This document shows positions 20,821-33,011 of a stretch of 64,000 nucleotides of DNA, one piece after another. This stretch comes from Oxytricha trifallax. Taxonomy: Eukaryota; Ciliophora; Spirotrichea; Sporadotrichida; Oxytrichidae. The first letter of the stretch is position 1. Each line of letters begins with the position of its first letter. The notes below the pieces were generated by a model. It saw nothing but the letters and a program-made list of their open reading frames with translations, ran no database searches and was not told where the DNA came from. The translations under genes were made by a program, and so were the position numbers. The stretch lies in NCBI GenBank assembly GCA_000711775.1, contig ARYC01001133.1:62001-126000 (forward strand), written 5' to 3'.

Positions 20821-22741
20821 TCATAAATATAGTTCTACATTAGAAAATTAATTTAGTATCTACAATAATATTGTGATTTTCTTCAAGTAGTTTCTCAAGT
20901 ATATGTAAACTTGCCCTTGCACACATGCCAGTATGATCTCTCTTATCAAGTCCCTTAGCAAAAACATTCAAGGTAGTCTTAATTTCTTCATAAAGGTGAT
21001 CATATGTTTAGTAAACGAAAGTTTTCTCATTATTGTCGACTTTCTCATATAACTAAGAAAATGTGAGATATTTGTGTTCTTTTAATACTGTGTCGTAGTC
21101 AATGAACTTTTTCTTTTGTAAAGTCTCGTTTTATTCTGGAGTGAGCTTGACTGGCTCAAAGAATTGGTTGAAGCAATACTAGTACTTTAAAATGTCAAAC
21201 ATTTAGCAAGCCTTGTCCTCCCATCTTGGCATGTTATCACCAAGCTCTTCACATATTGGTCTCTCATTTGGAGCCATTCTAGGAACTTGCTTCCATTTAC
21301 CTATTGGGCACTACTTTTCATATCCTAAGCAATCTGCGCGAAAAGCTGAGGGCAATCATTACAGCATTTCAACTTCCCTAGTAAATCGCAAATACCACAT
21401 ACATCTGCATTCAAGTCAACATTTCTCTTAGTTCCGGTCGAGTTTCCAGAACCTTGGGCTCCACCTTATTCATTGCCATCTTCATCTTTATCTACACCTA
21501 AACCTGGCAATCCAGTTTAGAAAATAAGCTTAGAATCATCCCAAATTTCAACACTATAAACATACTTTGTAAAATTACTATAAATTTACTTAAGCATATC
21601 TTCATAAGTCAAGTCAAATTATTTTGGCCTTCCTCTTCTCTTTATCAAGCTTGAGATAATCTCCTCCTGTTCATTTACTAATTATTGATAGTTTCACTTT
21701 GTATTACACTCTATTCTAAGAAACCCATTTATGTAAGTAAATTGTAATTTGAGATAATGAATTGCATTTTCACTGACTCAAAGTTATGTGGTCTTTGCTT
21801 TTGTATTTACTAGTAAATTTCATTACCTGCTTTAAGCCTTTTATTTGGGTTTTCAAATGAATCGTCGTTTTGAAAGTTATTACTTTAGAAGTCCTCCATA
21901 CATAATACTTTTCTATCATTAACTTGTTTAGCATCCTTGAAGTTATAGTAAAATTGCTTAGTTCTCTTTCAATTAGTCTTCTAAGCAGTCGCATCATTGA
22001 AGATTCTATCAGTCAATTCATTATCTGTGAGCAACCATTCAAATTTCTCATCAATAGAATATTGCAACTCCAGAAATTGAATGTCTGTTATGTCGAAGAT
22101 TGTCTCAGTGATTTGCTATGTCAAAATTTTCTTTATCTTCTTGTATAAATCTCTTACACTTATTAAATCGCTCTCTTGCAAGTAGTCGTTAATTTTGATA
22201 AAGAAGAGAAAATGAGCTAAAAGTGAAGCTTGTCCCAGAAATGCAAGGTATAATTATCGGCATTTAAACTAGTGTTTAATCCTCTTGTCTTTGGAAACTT
22301 ATAAGTACACTTTTGGCATTTATTCTTAAAGAAGGGATTCACTTCATTGCATTTCTTGCACATTTTCTTCTCTTTGCCAGAGAACACATAACCCCCTCTT
22401 TATTTTTAATTTTCGATTGGATTTTCAGGGGCTTTATATTAATGAATGACTTTAATTGGTTGCTCCTCTTATTCTAAATCGTCTTAATTCAATTTTTTAC
22501 TCTCTACTATTCTTTAGTTCTTTTGTTCTAAAACTATATTGACGAGTTTTTTAAAGGTATCTTGAATATCTATTTTATTCTGATTTTCTGATTTTCTTTC
22601 ATTTTTCATGGATTCTAGCATTTGGGTTTCTGGACCAAGTTAAGGACCCGGTTTCTTTTCATATTTAAAGCCCCTATGAGCACAAGTCTTTGAATTCAGT
22701 AAGAGAGAATCACAATTCATACAAACTTAATCGTTTGCCAT
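20729..22741 (-). CDS. DDT/PHD finger/bromodomain-type chromatin protein
   Basis: Likely nuclear chromatin reader. From ATG 22739-22741: a Cys-rich head (CMNCDSLLLNSKTCAH), charged linker, a second Cys4 cluster (CKKCNEVNPFFKNKCQKC), a long helical region (DIQFLELQYSIDEKFEWLL …), KRRGRPKQFDLTYEDM (AT-hook-like), a PHD finger (VCGICDLLGKLKCCNDC, then FRADCLGYEKQCPIGKW), and a bromodomain-like end (FNQFFEPVKLTPEQ; FIDYDTVLKEHKYLTFSQ; TYDHLYEEIKTTLNVF). A one-base loss in a C run near 21350 splits the PHD, another frame change lies near 22240, and TGA at 21969-21971 interrupts AQKTN/KRTKQFYYNF. The frame ends at 20729-20731 but may continue as the acidic segment at 20820-20040. Confidence 0.68.
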
Positions 22742-23166
22742 TAAATCTTATTTTATTAGAGATAGGATAAGAAAATTTATTTTTATTGCTATGATTTAAA
22801 AATATTTATATCTATAATTTATTTGTTTGGTTCGAGTCAATTTTTAGCAGTAAATGAGATTAATTATTAAAATTTTTCTTGTATTTTGATATAAACGTTA
22901 AACAAAGTAATACCCTACATTTTAAAATATCATCATTTTTTTAGAACTACAGTCTTAAAAAAATAATAAAACTATAGTTGTTTTGATTGTGTCTCCCCCT
23001 TTTTTACCAAATCTGATTCTTGGAAAGAATGTATTTTTATCGATGTGTGCTTAAATTTAATCCAGAATTTAATTACTCATTTTTTCAATCGCTACTTCCT
23101 TCTCAATATATACTTATTAAAAAGATTATATAGTTTTTAAAGTAAAATCTCTTTTTATATATTCTC

Positions 23167-23394
23167 TCAGTCAGATTTAAAGAATGGCAGTTGATTGCAA
23201 ATATCTCTTGCGAAATCCTAGCCCTAGGGTCTTAGTCTAGTCTCCATCAAATCCCAATCAAATTTATCTCAAAATATAATGTCAAGCTATATTTTAAATT
23301 TATTTATAATTTATGCTTAAATAAAGAGCAAACTTACTGTAATTGGAGCTACTTTCTTATCAAACGATAATTTAGATAAATTTACTGCAGACAT
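23167..23394 (-). CDS. SNF5/SMARCB1-like fragment
   Basis: SNF5 is a core SWI/SNF remodeller subunit with two repeats. ATG 23392-23394 gives MSAVNLSKLSFDKKVAPIT, a 51-nt intron (23287-23337, GTAAGT…AATATAG) follows, then LDIIF-TGA-DKFDWDLMETRL…FARDICNQLPF, matching the repeat pattern (V)PIRLDI…DxFxWD…PExFAxxLCxxL. TGA 23269-23271 is internal; the frame ends at TGA 23167-23169. Only one half-repeat is present, so other segments must be elsewhere or this is a remnant. 22742-23166 is AT-rich with no gene seen. Confidence 0.55.
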
Positions 23395-23774
23395 TTTTTT
23401 CTCAAAATAATCATTACAATATTATATATGGTTTAAAATAATTTAAATTTATATTGTTTGAGGTTTTAGTTGCTGAATTATTCTGAGATCCTCCATCTCA
23501 GCCACATATCTCTCAACATCGAATAGCAATATTGATTATTATCGAAGTAATAGATTTGATTTCTATAATCACATGGTATAATTAAATGATTGATAGATCC
23601 ATAAAAATAATAAGCTCTTTATAAAAAGATTTAATCAATTTCTTTTGTAATTATCAAAATTTTTTTGAATATTCAAATTGTAGAAATAAATAAATGAACA
23701 ATACTACTCATTTATATTTTTTAAATCTTATAATCAATTATTCAAACTTAATCAATAGTAATCATAAGTTAGTA

Positions 23775-23820
23775 AAAGTGGGGCAAAAGTAACAAATTTT
23801 TTCTACTTTTGCCCCACTTT
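23775..23820. repeat. Perfect 17 bp stem hairpin
   Basis: AAAGTGGGGCAAAAGTA (23775-23791) and its exact reverse complement (23804-23820) enclose a 12-nt T/A loop, in otherwise AT-rich gene-free DNA (23395-24659). Purpose unknown; it might be a small foldback remnant. Confidence 0.8.
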
Positions 23821-24659
23821 AGTTAAACATTTTTTTTATTTATAAACTTAAAATTATTGCATTACTTATATTAACATTGATCAATCATATTAATTGAAGT
23901 TAAATTGTATTAAAACATTAGTTTAATTTTTTAAAAAGTAAGTTCATTACAAATAATTCTGATGATCATTAATTTAAAAATAATATTTTCTAATATAAAC
24001 GTCTTAACTATATAAATTTTCAATTATTCATGATTCATAATCAGAATAAAAAGTAGAACAGAAATTGTTGAAAATTAAATTTCATTTTTTGTAAATATTA
24101 CTTAACTTGTTACTATTCATTTTAATCATTACTTATTATTCCTTTAATTATCAATTAAATATCACTACTAATAATCAACAAAGAAAATATCAGATTGCTA
24201 AATTAGTATAAGCACTCATGTGTATTTTAAATTTTCTTCATTTTTACTTGAACTCAGTAATTATCATTACTCTGGTTTTTAACTTTACTCATGATATGAT
24301 TATTTTAATATATATGATTCATGTATTATTTATATTTCTACAACTCACTTATTAAACTTAAATTTGATAAATGCAAATAAACAGCTTAATTAAATCTAAC
24401 ATGTGTTTATCTATTTGATATTTAATTTATGTTATTTAATTCCCTCTGCTTTGAATCAAAATAAATATTATAATTTAGAGTTCAAAGAAGCTGTAAGATT
24501 TAACTTTAATTAGTTTTGAATTAAAAAAACTTGAATTATTAATTGCAAATTGCATTCTACAATATTATATAATATAAATATTTCATCTACTATTGTAAAA
24601 ATTTTAATTCTACTTTAATTATTACTATTATAAATTTAATAATTCCATATTAAATAAAA

Positions 24660-27075
24660 ATGTTCAAAATATCATTGAAAATCGCTAATTTACATTCCGT
24701 TGGCAACAAAGATAAAAAGAAGCTAAAAGAACAGTTAATTAATATTTATTAATATTATTATAATGATAAAAAGGAATATTTCCCCTAGAAAACAAGGATT
24801 TTCCTTCTAATTTTAAGGAAAAATAATATTTAATTTGCTATATTTTTGCTTAAAGTTTGACTAGAAATGTGTGGAGACTTTTCTAGACGACAAAAACTAT
24901 GACTCAAGTGAATTGATGATGGACAAAATTCAGGGGTCCAAAGTAGTGATCTATTCCCGCCAGAAAGTCTTTTATGTTCTGCTCAGACTCAAAATTAGGC
25001 TCATATTTCCTCACTATATACATGTTGTTCCAATTTCAAGAGAGTGGTCTGCTGAAATGCTATTTGAAGACTGGAGTGGAGTCTTACATCTTTAATGGTG
25101 ATGATCTTATGTGGGCAGGCATCAAAGCGTTTAGCGAGGAGCAGTTTAAAGTCAATGAGATTTTCGTCATTTATGCCAACATTCACTAGCATAAGTTGGT
25201 GATGAAGCTTTTTAATTATAATTAAAATTGATTATTTAGATTAAGATGGCTACTGATTAATTACATATTTGCATCTTTTATTTTGTTTTTAGCTTATGTG
25301 CCTGTAGAAGTGGGAAAAATGCTTGCAAATAAAATTCCTGATAACCTAAAAGGTAAAGCATTTCAAGTTGAACACTACCTATATGATGAATTATGGAATA
25401 TGGAACCCAAGAAAATTCCAATGGAATTGAAAATAAATAGAGATGTTGAGAATGCATATGACCCTAGTTAAGATGATTCGTAGCAAGAAAATTAATCAAA
25501 ATTGAGGAAGTCAAAAATGATTAGTCAATCATGTTAAGCTGAAGAAAGGAAAAAATCTTATAAAGTTGATGAAAACCGTAATATTCTCCAAAATAATTAA
25601 TGTGAAGAAGAAAAAACTTCAACTTAACAGTCTGATTAAGAGAAGAAGAAGGACTTGAGGCCAAAATATCTGCTGAAGAAATGAATCCCAAAATAGTAGA
25701 AGCATTAATCAGGGCAATATTTGAGGACTTTTAAAATTCAGAGATGGCTATGGAGCCATCTGATTTGTAAAAAGATTATCTTAGTTTATATTCTGATACC
25801 AATTATAAACTAGATTTCAGATGTTCTTCTTTTAAGAGAGAAGTATTTCACACTATGTTACCGAACAATTTTAAGAGTTATAACTCTAATTAATTTATAG
25901 ATTGGGAAATTCTTAGAAACAATGCATAAAAGAGATATTCTAGATTACTCTGAGCCAAAAGGAATTAATCATAAATTTTTAAATTAATTTTAATCATAAA
26001 GTTATAACCCAAATCCACAGATTTATAAAAGAGCTCAAATCATTTGAGCCCAAATATTCCTTAAGAAATAGTAAGAAAGTGGCCCTTTCACCTAAAAATT
26101 ATGATGCAAAAGGCGTTAAATTCTCAAAAGTAGAAATATCAGAATTGTTTTAACTCAATAAAAATCTTAATTGTGTTCTGTAAAATGTCAAGAATATGAA
26201 TAAGAGCTAAGTGATGCTGTAAAAGTACTAAATTTATTTTTTTATAGTTAGAAGTATTTCAACTTGAAGTAATTGAGAGATTTACTTACAGATTATGTGA
26301 AGGAAAATAATCTTGAAAACTTTGCAACAAAATGCTTTGTGAAATTAGACCCAATTCTTAATTAAATAATTTCAAACCAAAAAGTTATAAACCCACAGAA
26401 TGAGGTATCCAAGGAAAATCTCTATAAAGCGTAAGCATTCTCATGTGATTTTAACATGTAATACTGTTAGTATCCTGGATCACATTATCGAATGCTATCA
26501 AGTAGTACAAATTGATGAATAAGAAATAATTAAGGATAGAGTGAAACTTTTCAGAGGAAAATTTCCCATGGTAAAGTTCAAGAAAACCGAGTTTAGAACA
26601 AAAAGCAAACAGTTATTACAGGACTTGAACTTTATCAAATTGACTATGAAGAACTGGTTTAGTACTTGCAAAATTAATGTGCTGGGTCTGTGACCACACA
26701 AGAAACCAAGAGCTCTAAAGCTAGAGTTGCTAAGAATCCTAAGTATGCTGTGCTGGTCTAGGGCAATCATCTAGATCCGATATCAAAAGAAATAAAACTC
26801 AGTTTTTAATTAGAATTTATTAAGATACAAGATAAATAAAATATTCAATACTATTAATATAATAAAATCAAAGATATTTTATTTAAAAAATTATTATTCA
26901 ATAAAAAATATATAATCATAAAAAGATATCTATCTAGATAATTTTTGATAATTATATCATGTTAAATTTAGAATTTATTTAAATTTATTAACTATTGTTT
27001 TATTGCCAAAGAGGTATTTCGTTCCAAAAAAATATATAATTTAGCAAAGGCAAAGATAAAAAGGGGAAAAAGTGA
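24660..27075 (+). CDS. EIF2D: eIF2D (ligatin-type) translation factor
   Basis: eIF2D delivers or removes tRNA at the 40S P site in initiation and recycling. ATG 24660-24662 opens the MCT-like head (MFKISLKIANLHSVGNKDKK), an AT-rich IES lies about 24720-24880, then the PUA part (GSKVVIYSRQKVFYVL; YFLTIYMLFQF; YIFNGDDLMWAG), then after a break near 25200-25292 YVPVEVGKMLANKIPDNLKG KAFQVEHYLYDELW, the SWIB-like middle (DYLSLYSDTNYKLDFRCSSF), NNLENFATKCFVKLDPIL, and the SUI1 domain (FRGKFPMVKFKKTEFRTKS; GLELYQIDYEELVQYLQNQC; YAVLVQGNHLDPI). A last piece near 27010-27075 (YFVPKKYII…KDKKGKK, TGA 27073-27075) matches the family C-terminus LPRKHIQ…GKKK. Frameshifts are near 25005 and 26600, and an IES about 26810-27010. 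Complete in order on one strand, so not scrambled. Confidence 0.85.
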
Positions 27076-27251
27076 GGAATTATTAAAATTAACCAAACTT
27101 CATATGAAAACTTAATTAATCTTGATTTCTTAAAAATTAGTGATTCTATTGATAAATGAATTAAAATCTTTGGTTAATCTAGTGAAGAAAAGTATAATCT
27201 TAGCAATTAATTTTGATATCATTTATCAACTTCTTTACTAAATCAAAAAAT

Positions 27252-27796
27252 ATGGAGCAATATTGTCCACATTTAACCTCAGCCAATTTGACTTAAAATC
27301 TCTAAGGCAGTTTCGAAATATTGAACATATTTGAATTATCTAACTGGATTGATTTCGTATCTCCAGAATTAATTTTAATGCTAAAATATAACTAACTAAA
27401 CCTCTAAGGCAAACTAGTCTACAAAGATGAGTGCACCAAGTGTTTCTACTTAGCTGTATGTCTATAATTTGATGTATTATCATTAATTTCAAATAAAATA
27501 AGAGACTGGCATTGATGTTTATTTGAAATGTTTCAATGGCGCTTGCACAAGAAATTACTTTGATCATTCACAACTCCACTCCCATCATCATAACCATCCA
27601 ATTGTGTTAAACCTGAAATAAACTCTTAAGGTTAGTACTGAAAGAGTGATTGTCTAAAAGAAAAGTATAGGTTAATGAAAATGGGAGCCAGCTTAGATTA
27701 CCAAATTGGGAATTGGAAAACCTGGTGGAATTGATGCTGGAAATTGCAAATGGTAAACTCATGCTACTATCAAGTTATTATATTAAAACTATAAAT
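27252..27796 (+). CDS. USP5/UBP14-like deubiquitinase, N-terminal segment
   Basis: ATG 27252-27254 (MEQYCPHLTSANLTQNLQGS). The variant zf-UBP region follows: LVYKDECTKCF matches family VHKDECAFSF, then after a frame change near 27440-27510 GIDVYLKCFNGACTRNYFDH, NHPIVLNLKQTLK (family PVYLHIKQTRK) and ITKLGIGKPGGID (family LAIGVEGGFD). TGA at 27676-27678 interrupts this frame. TBE copy 2 enters at 27797 after AAT. The C-terminal segment lies at 19590-19968 on the minus strand. The homology order is clear although the similarity is modest. Confidence 0.68.
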
Positions 27797-27904
27797 CAAA
27801 ACCCCAAAACCCTTTCAGTAGTTTGATTGAGTTTTTTATTGATAAAAGTAGACTATTAGTGCATACTTTATGAGAGTTTTAATAGGGTTTATGTTGGAGT
27901 TCAA

Positions 27905-28972
27905 TGTTTAAATATTAGTAACTTAAGTAGATATAAGCGAGGTTTGGGGTCTGATTATGACAGTGAGTGAATAGATTTATTGTTTAAGTGCGATATGGAT
28001 TTGATGAATATTTATTGAATAACTCAAGCCTGTTCTGAATTATACGTCTATAGCAAGGCTGTTCCATAAATTACCAGCAACTGTGAGATCTCACTGTCTA
28101 TTAGCTTTGAATTTAAAGAGATAGCATCTTAATTCTAAGCCTAAAAGACCCTTAAAATTTTAGCAGCATCATATCGATTATCTTATTAATGATAAGACTC
28201 TTAAATACTGGGCTCACTTCTCTCTAGCCTAGAGAGCTGTGATGTTTCATCGCCAATTTCCTGAGCTTCACATATCTGCTTAATCGATAGCTAACATATA
28301 TAAAAAGAACGGAATATCTTACAAGACAGTCAATCGCATTAAGAGAGTGTTTGACTTTAATGTTCCATTTTATAAGGATAATTTAAATTATATATTCGAT
28401 CAAATGCAGAGGGCTATTACTAATAATATTAAGTTCATACACGCTGATGTGGCAGTATTCAAGTTTAATACCTTCATATCAAGGTCTTGGTACAAGAGGT
28501 ATAGTAATATTGAAGTATATGATTAAAAGGTTTAAGGTTAAACTCATGCAATACTTGGTGGAATAAGCAAAGATAATGGCCTTGAGACTTATGTTATCCA
28601 CCCTCGCTCAATAAAGACCAAATAATACATAAAATTCATGTAATAACTCAGAGATAAGTACGCCTACTAAGAGATTATTCTGTTGGTAGATAACTTATCT
28701 GTCCATAAAATTAAAGACACAAGGAAGGAATATGAAAGGCCAAACATAACACCTGTATTTAATGTTCCCTACAGTCCTCAGTTCAATGGAATTGAATTAT
28801 ATTGGGGGGTTATTGAAAGGTCATTAAAAGAAACTTCTACTTTATCCCTTGTTGCACGACTTGAAGATAGATACAGTCGATTTTATTAAGAGTGTTGCTA
28901 AAAGAGTCACCGATGATAAAGCTAAAGTATGCGAAGAGAAGGGATATTTTGTGTTTATAAATAAGTTTTAGA
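27905..28972 (+). CDS. TBE 42 kDa DDE transposase (copy 2)
   Basis: Same family as copy 1. Long intact stretch from PVLNYTSIARLFHKLPATVR through SLAQRAVMFHRQFPELHI, KKNGISYKTVNRIKRVFDFN, first Asp in FIHADVAVF, SRSWYKRYSNIEVYDQK, second Asp in LLVDNLSVHK and Glu in SPQFNGIELYWGVIERS. Frame changes near 28020 (N-terminus) and 28830-28860 (C-terminus). The catalytic triad is present; the residue after the first Asp is Val here and Glu in copy 1. Confidence 0.88.
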
Positions 28973-28989
28973 TTTTAAAGAGTTAATTA

Positions 28990-29782
28990 GTTCACATATT
29001 AAATTTACCCGTAAAGGGATTCGGTTTCTCTTTCTTTTTTCCTTTTAAGGCTTGCTTGAATCCATGTTTCTTATTTTAGTGCCAGCCCCTAAGTCTATGT
29101 TCATCTCGTCTGGCTTTAAGAAATCTTTGTAGAGTCTCTTAATCAATTCATGTTTTACTTGTGATTTTTCTCTCTCTGTTTAATTTGCTGCGCTCTTTCA
29201 TCAAGTAAATAGCAGTTCCAGGTTTTTCTATAAAGTTAGAAGGCTAAGCTTACTTGAGATGAATGGATGCTTCTGCAGTTCCTACATCCAGGTGTCACTG
29301 ATTTTAATTCCCTGCTTCTCTTTTTCTTCATGAGAGATGCTGTAGCGTTTCTTTTGAGCTTCTTAAATTACTCCATTTAAGTACTCAGGTTTCAGAGTCC
29401 CAAGAACACCAAAGAAGAAGTTTCTCTCTGGCAACTTATTAGAGAGCTGTAGCTTTGATGGAAGGTAGAGAGCAACATCTGGATCACTCATAGCATCGTC
29501 ATATAGGTTTGTCACTGATATTTCAGGGTAGTTAGGTATCTCTATCATCCTAATTTCATTAGACTTAAAAGCTTTTTTCTCTTCACTCAGTAAGGCTTTT
29601 AAGAATGAGATTTTAGTTCCCTCCTAAGTCGGCAAGAACAATCCAACTATAATTGATTTATTAATCTTACTTAAGAACTTACCTTGCTATACCAAATATC
29701 TATAAAGGTCCTCTTTACTTCGAAATTTTCCTATCAAATCTTGAGATTAAATTCTCTTCATTGCATCATTCATAGACTCCAT
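28990..29782 (-). CDS. TBE 22 kDa-type ORF (copy 2)
   Basis: ATG 29780-29782 (MESMNDAMKRI). Continues YRYLVQQGKFLSKINKSIIV, IEIPNYPEISVTNLYDDAMS, LPERNFFFGVLGTLKPEYLN. Convergent with the transposase gene and opposite to the 57 kDa gene, as in known TBEs. Function unknown. Confidence 0.75.
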
Positions 29783-30206
29783 CTTGCTTCCTCTTTCTAG
29801 AAATGTTAATGAAATTTAAAATTATGGATATCCATTCTAAGTTTATTAAAATCTTTCTACTAAATAGGGAGGACCTACTGAAGGTCAACCTTGAAAAGAT
29901 ATGCGGAGAAGCATTGAAAAAGTTGCTCCAAGTTTCACAGATTGATTTCCATTTTTATCAATCTATCTCCATTAAATTGCTCCTAATAATGTTTAATTAT
30001 TTTAGGAGGTACTACAAATTAAGTTCAAACTTTATTATGAGTTAAATTTTAAGGTTAAGAGTTTATTAGGAGCATATTAAATTTAAAAATGTTTAATAAC
30101 TTTACCTCCAAATTAAGTTCAAACTTGATTTGGAGGACCTCCTAGAGAAACAAAACTTCATTAGGAGTATTTTTATTTACTAAAATGTATAAAATTCTCA
30201 TTAAAT

Positions 30207-31790
30207 ATGTCAACTTACAGTCTTTTATGGATAGTTCATTTTCTTACCTCACAGCAAAGAAACTACCAGAGTGTCTTATACTCTACTATAATAGTTTATC
30301 TCGGTAGATTTTATCATTATTATAATAAAATATATCAGAAAACTAAAATGAGCGCTAACCTTTTGAGAAGAGCGGCATTACTTGGATCAAGTCAATAAAA
30401 ATTATCATTCCAGCAACCAAGAAAAGTAGAGACCAGAGACGCTTGTACTCAGTGGGAGCCTAATTATGACAACTTTGATCAGACTAGCTTTGAGATTTAA
30501 ATATAAATTAAGTAGCAGGTTATCATATAAGCTGTGCATATTGAGGAGGAGGTTATACCCGCCATAGAGCATTAACAAATACCAGCCAAAGTTGACTATT
30601 AATGCAAAGAATGCAATAAAGTTTTCCCTTACAAGTTAACTTATAAGATCTTATAAGAGACTCTTGAGAGATATACACAACAATATGCCAAGGCTATATC
30701 TCAAGCATTAAAAGAAAGATGGGAAGTATGTCTTTGAGTTTTGTGAGAAGCCATATTCTCATACTAGAGACCTCAAAGTGCACTTAAAGAAAAATCACAA
30801 TTAAAGTTTTGTCTTTATTCATGAACCTACAGGGAATAGATTCCTCTAAAAGAGAAGATCAAGAAACCCAGTGGAGTCTCTTAGAGTTGAAGTCTAGAAG
30901 TAAGTTAAAATGAAGAAAGCAGTCAAGAACTTTCCAGTCTCTGATATCAATAAAATCATGGTTAAAATAGAGGCAATAAAGATTCCTATATTAAAAATTA
31001 TTGACTTAGATTCTTGCCTAGAAAGCTACCTCACTCTTGAAGATAAAATAGAGAAGAGAGTCATTACTGATGACTAATATGCTTACAAGATATATCCATT
31101 CAATTACTTCCTTGCTGATGACAAGTTCTAAATGGAATTCGCTAATGAGTATTATGCTCTTTAAAAGGCAAAGTTAAATGAGTGCAGGCATATCATCTAG
31201 CTTGATGCTATTTTACTTGGTAAAGATCATGTAGCCTTCAGGCTTCCTTTACTTGAAATGACTTACAGAGAATTCTTATCTGACAATAGATGTCAGAGAT
31301 AAATTAGCTAGATAGTATGGGAGATAGTTGAGGGGATTGAAGAGCTTCACAAGCTAGGTTAAGCTCATAGAGACTTAAAGCCAGAGAACATCATGATAAA
31401 TTTTCAACCTCTTACAGTTTATATTATTGACAAAGAGCTCAAAGAGTGCAAGCCTCTGCATTAGGAAATGTATACGGCACTCCTGGATATTTCCCAGAGA
31501 GAGAGGATTGGAGAGATGGAGACACTTAATGGGATATCTGGACTCTAGCAGTAATAATAATAGAGAGCGAAATGCCAAGAAACGATTACTTAAGCTGCAG
31601 GGGTGAGAGAGATTCTAAGCAGAGAATCAAACAATATCTCGATAAAAATAAAATAAATGGAGGTCTCAGAGAACTTGCATACTCAACTATCAAGCCAAGC
31701 TTAGAGAATTAATTAAATATAGAAAAAATCAAACATCAACTTAGAAAGATAAAATTCAGAGAACTGCCACTTGACTGTAAGTTTATGTTT
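30207..31790 (+). CDS. TBE 57 kDa zinc-finger/kinase ORF (copy 2)
   Basis: Starts MSTYSLLWIVHFLTSQQRN. It has the C2H2 finger with its first Cys intact (CKECNKVFPYK) and the kinase-like core with HKLG…HRDLKPENIM and PGYFPERED-like activation segment. Frame changes occur near 30390, 30650 and 31430 (where the DF motif is lost), so this gene is also degraded. Confidence 0.8.
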
Positions 31791-31948
31791 GTGTGAAATA
31801 TTTTAAAAAACTCGCTTGTTAAACTCACTTAAATTAAACATTAAACCCCTACATAAACCCTATTAAAACTCTAATAAAGTATGCGTTGATTGTCTACTTT
31901 TATCAATCATAAACTCAATCAAACTACTGAAAGGTTTTTGGGGTTTTG

Positions 31949-32460
31949 AATGTAGTGATGCTGCAATAATAGATAAATTTATTAATCGTGAATAAACTAA
32001 TATATTGTAGTATTTCCAATATCTCAATGGGGTTAATGATATTTATTGGGGTATAATTAATGTTACACTATCAATTTCAATGATAAAGATATTACTGCAA
32101 TTAATTCTTAACTTTTCGTTCATTCATCAAACTCTCTATCATGGACCTCATCAAATATTTATGCATTGTTTTAGGCAACAATCAGAGGTTTTCGTCATTA
32201 TCATTATAATATTTCTGGTCAGCTATTTTATTCTTCTACACCTTTGCAATATATTTTCTTTTGTAGCTAGAAATGTCAGTCAATAAATTCCATAATCCCC
32301 CAACTTATAATTTATTTTATATTTTATGTCTAAGTCTTACTGAGAATGGGTTTCAGCTAAACCTAAGCACTTACAGATAAAGCAGCTTAAGAAAGTAACC
32401 TTTGAAAACATACAAAGTAGCTAAAGACCACACATATTTTATATCAAAAGAAACTAAAAG
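31949..32460 (+). CDS. Possible continuation of the USP5-like gene after TBE copy 2
   Basis: After TBE excision the frame could run on, but most of 31952-32330 is AT-rich and uncertain. At 32343-32450 the frame EWVSAKPKHLQIKQLKKVTF resembles the family stretch W..E…SKHAFSLKQLD that precedes the canonical zf-UBP. Low similarity; treat as tentative. 32460-33003 is AT-rich with nothing seen. Confidence 0.35.
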
Positions 32461-33011
32461 TTAAACTTCCATTCTAAACTATTGCTGACATATTTCCATA
32501 TCAATTATACATAAAGTTTTAATTAATTTTAGAGTAGTTACTCAAAAAATTTATTAAAATCATTAATGCTCATAGATTGTATATTAATGGAAAATATACA
32601 TTAATATTCGATAAATCAGTTTTGAAAACTTTGATAAAAAATAGATATATTATTATTAAGAAATGTCACATTCTTAAAAGTGTTTTATTAAATTTCATAG
32701 GAATGTAGTTAAGTATAACTATTTAATAGATTTTATTATAAGATAATGTAATCAAAGGTTATCAGTCTCTATAGATTCATTCTTTTATATTTTAGTTAAA
32801 TTTCTTGATTAAGCATTTTTAGAAAATTATAATAATTTTCGGATGAATCACTTAGTTTTTAAAAAAGTAAAAGTAGGTGATGCATCCAATAAATATATAA
32901 ATATTAAAATGTATAATATATATGCTTAATATGATAGCTTCACATCATTAATCTATAATGACTTCACATTATTTCATATTGTATTAAAGCTATTATAACT
33001 CATATAAGTTT

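Larger units (their letters stand above)
27797..31948. mobile_element. TBE transposon copy 2 (inside the USP5-like gene)
   Basis: 4152 bp. The left end is CAAAACCCCAAAACCCTTTC then AGTAGTTTGATTGAG; the right end is its inverse, ending TTTTTGGGGTTTTG. Target duplication AAT at 27794-27796 and 31949-31951 (ANT type). It carries the same three genes as copy 1, at roughly 90% identity by eye. Its telomere-like tips are better kept than those of copy 1. Confidence 0.93.
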
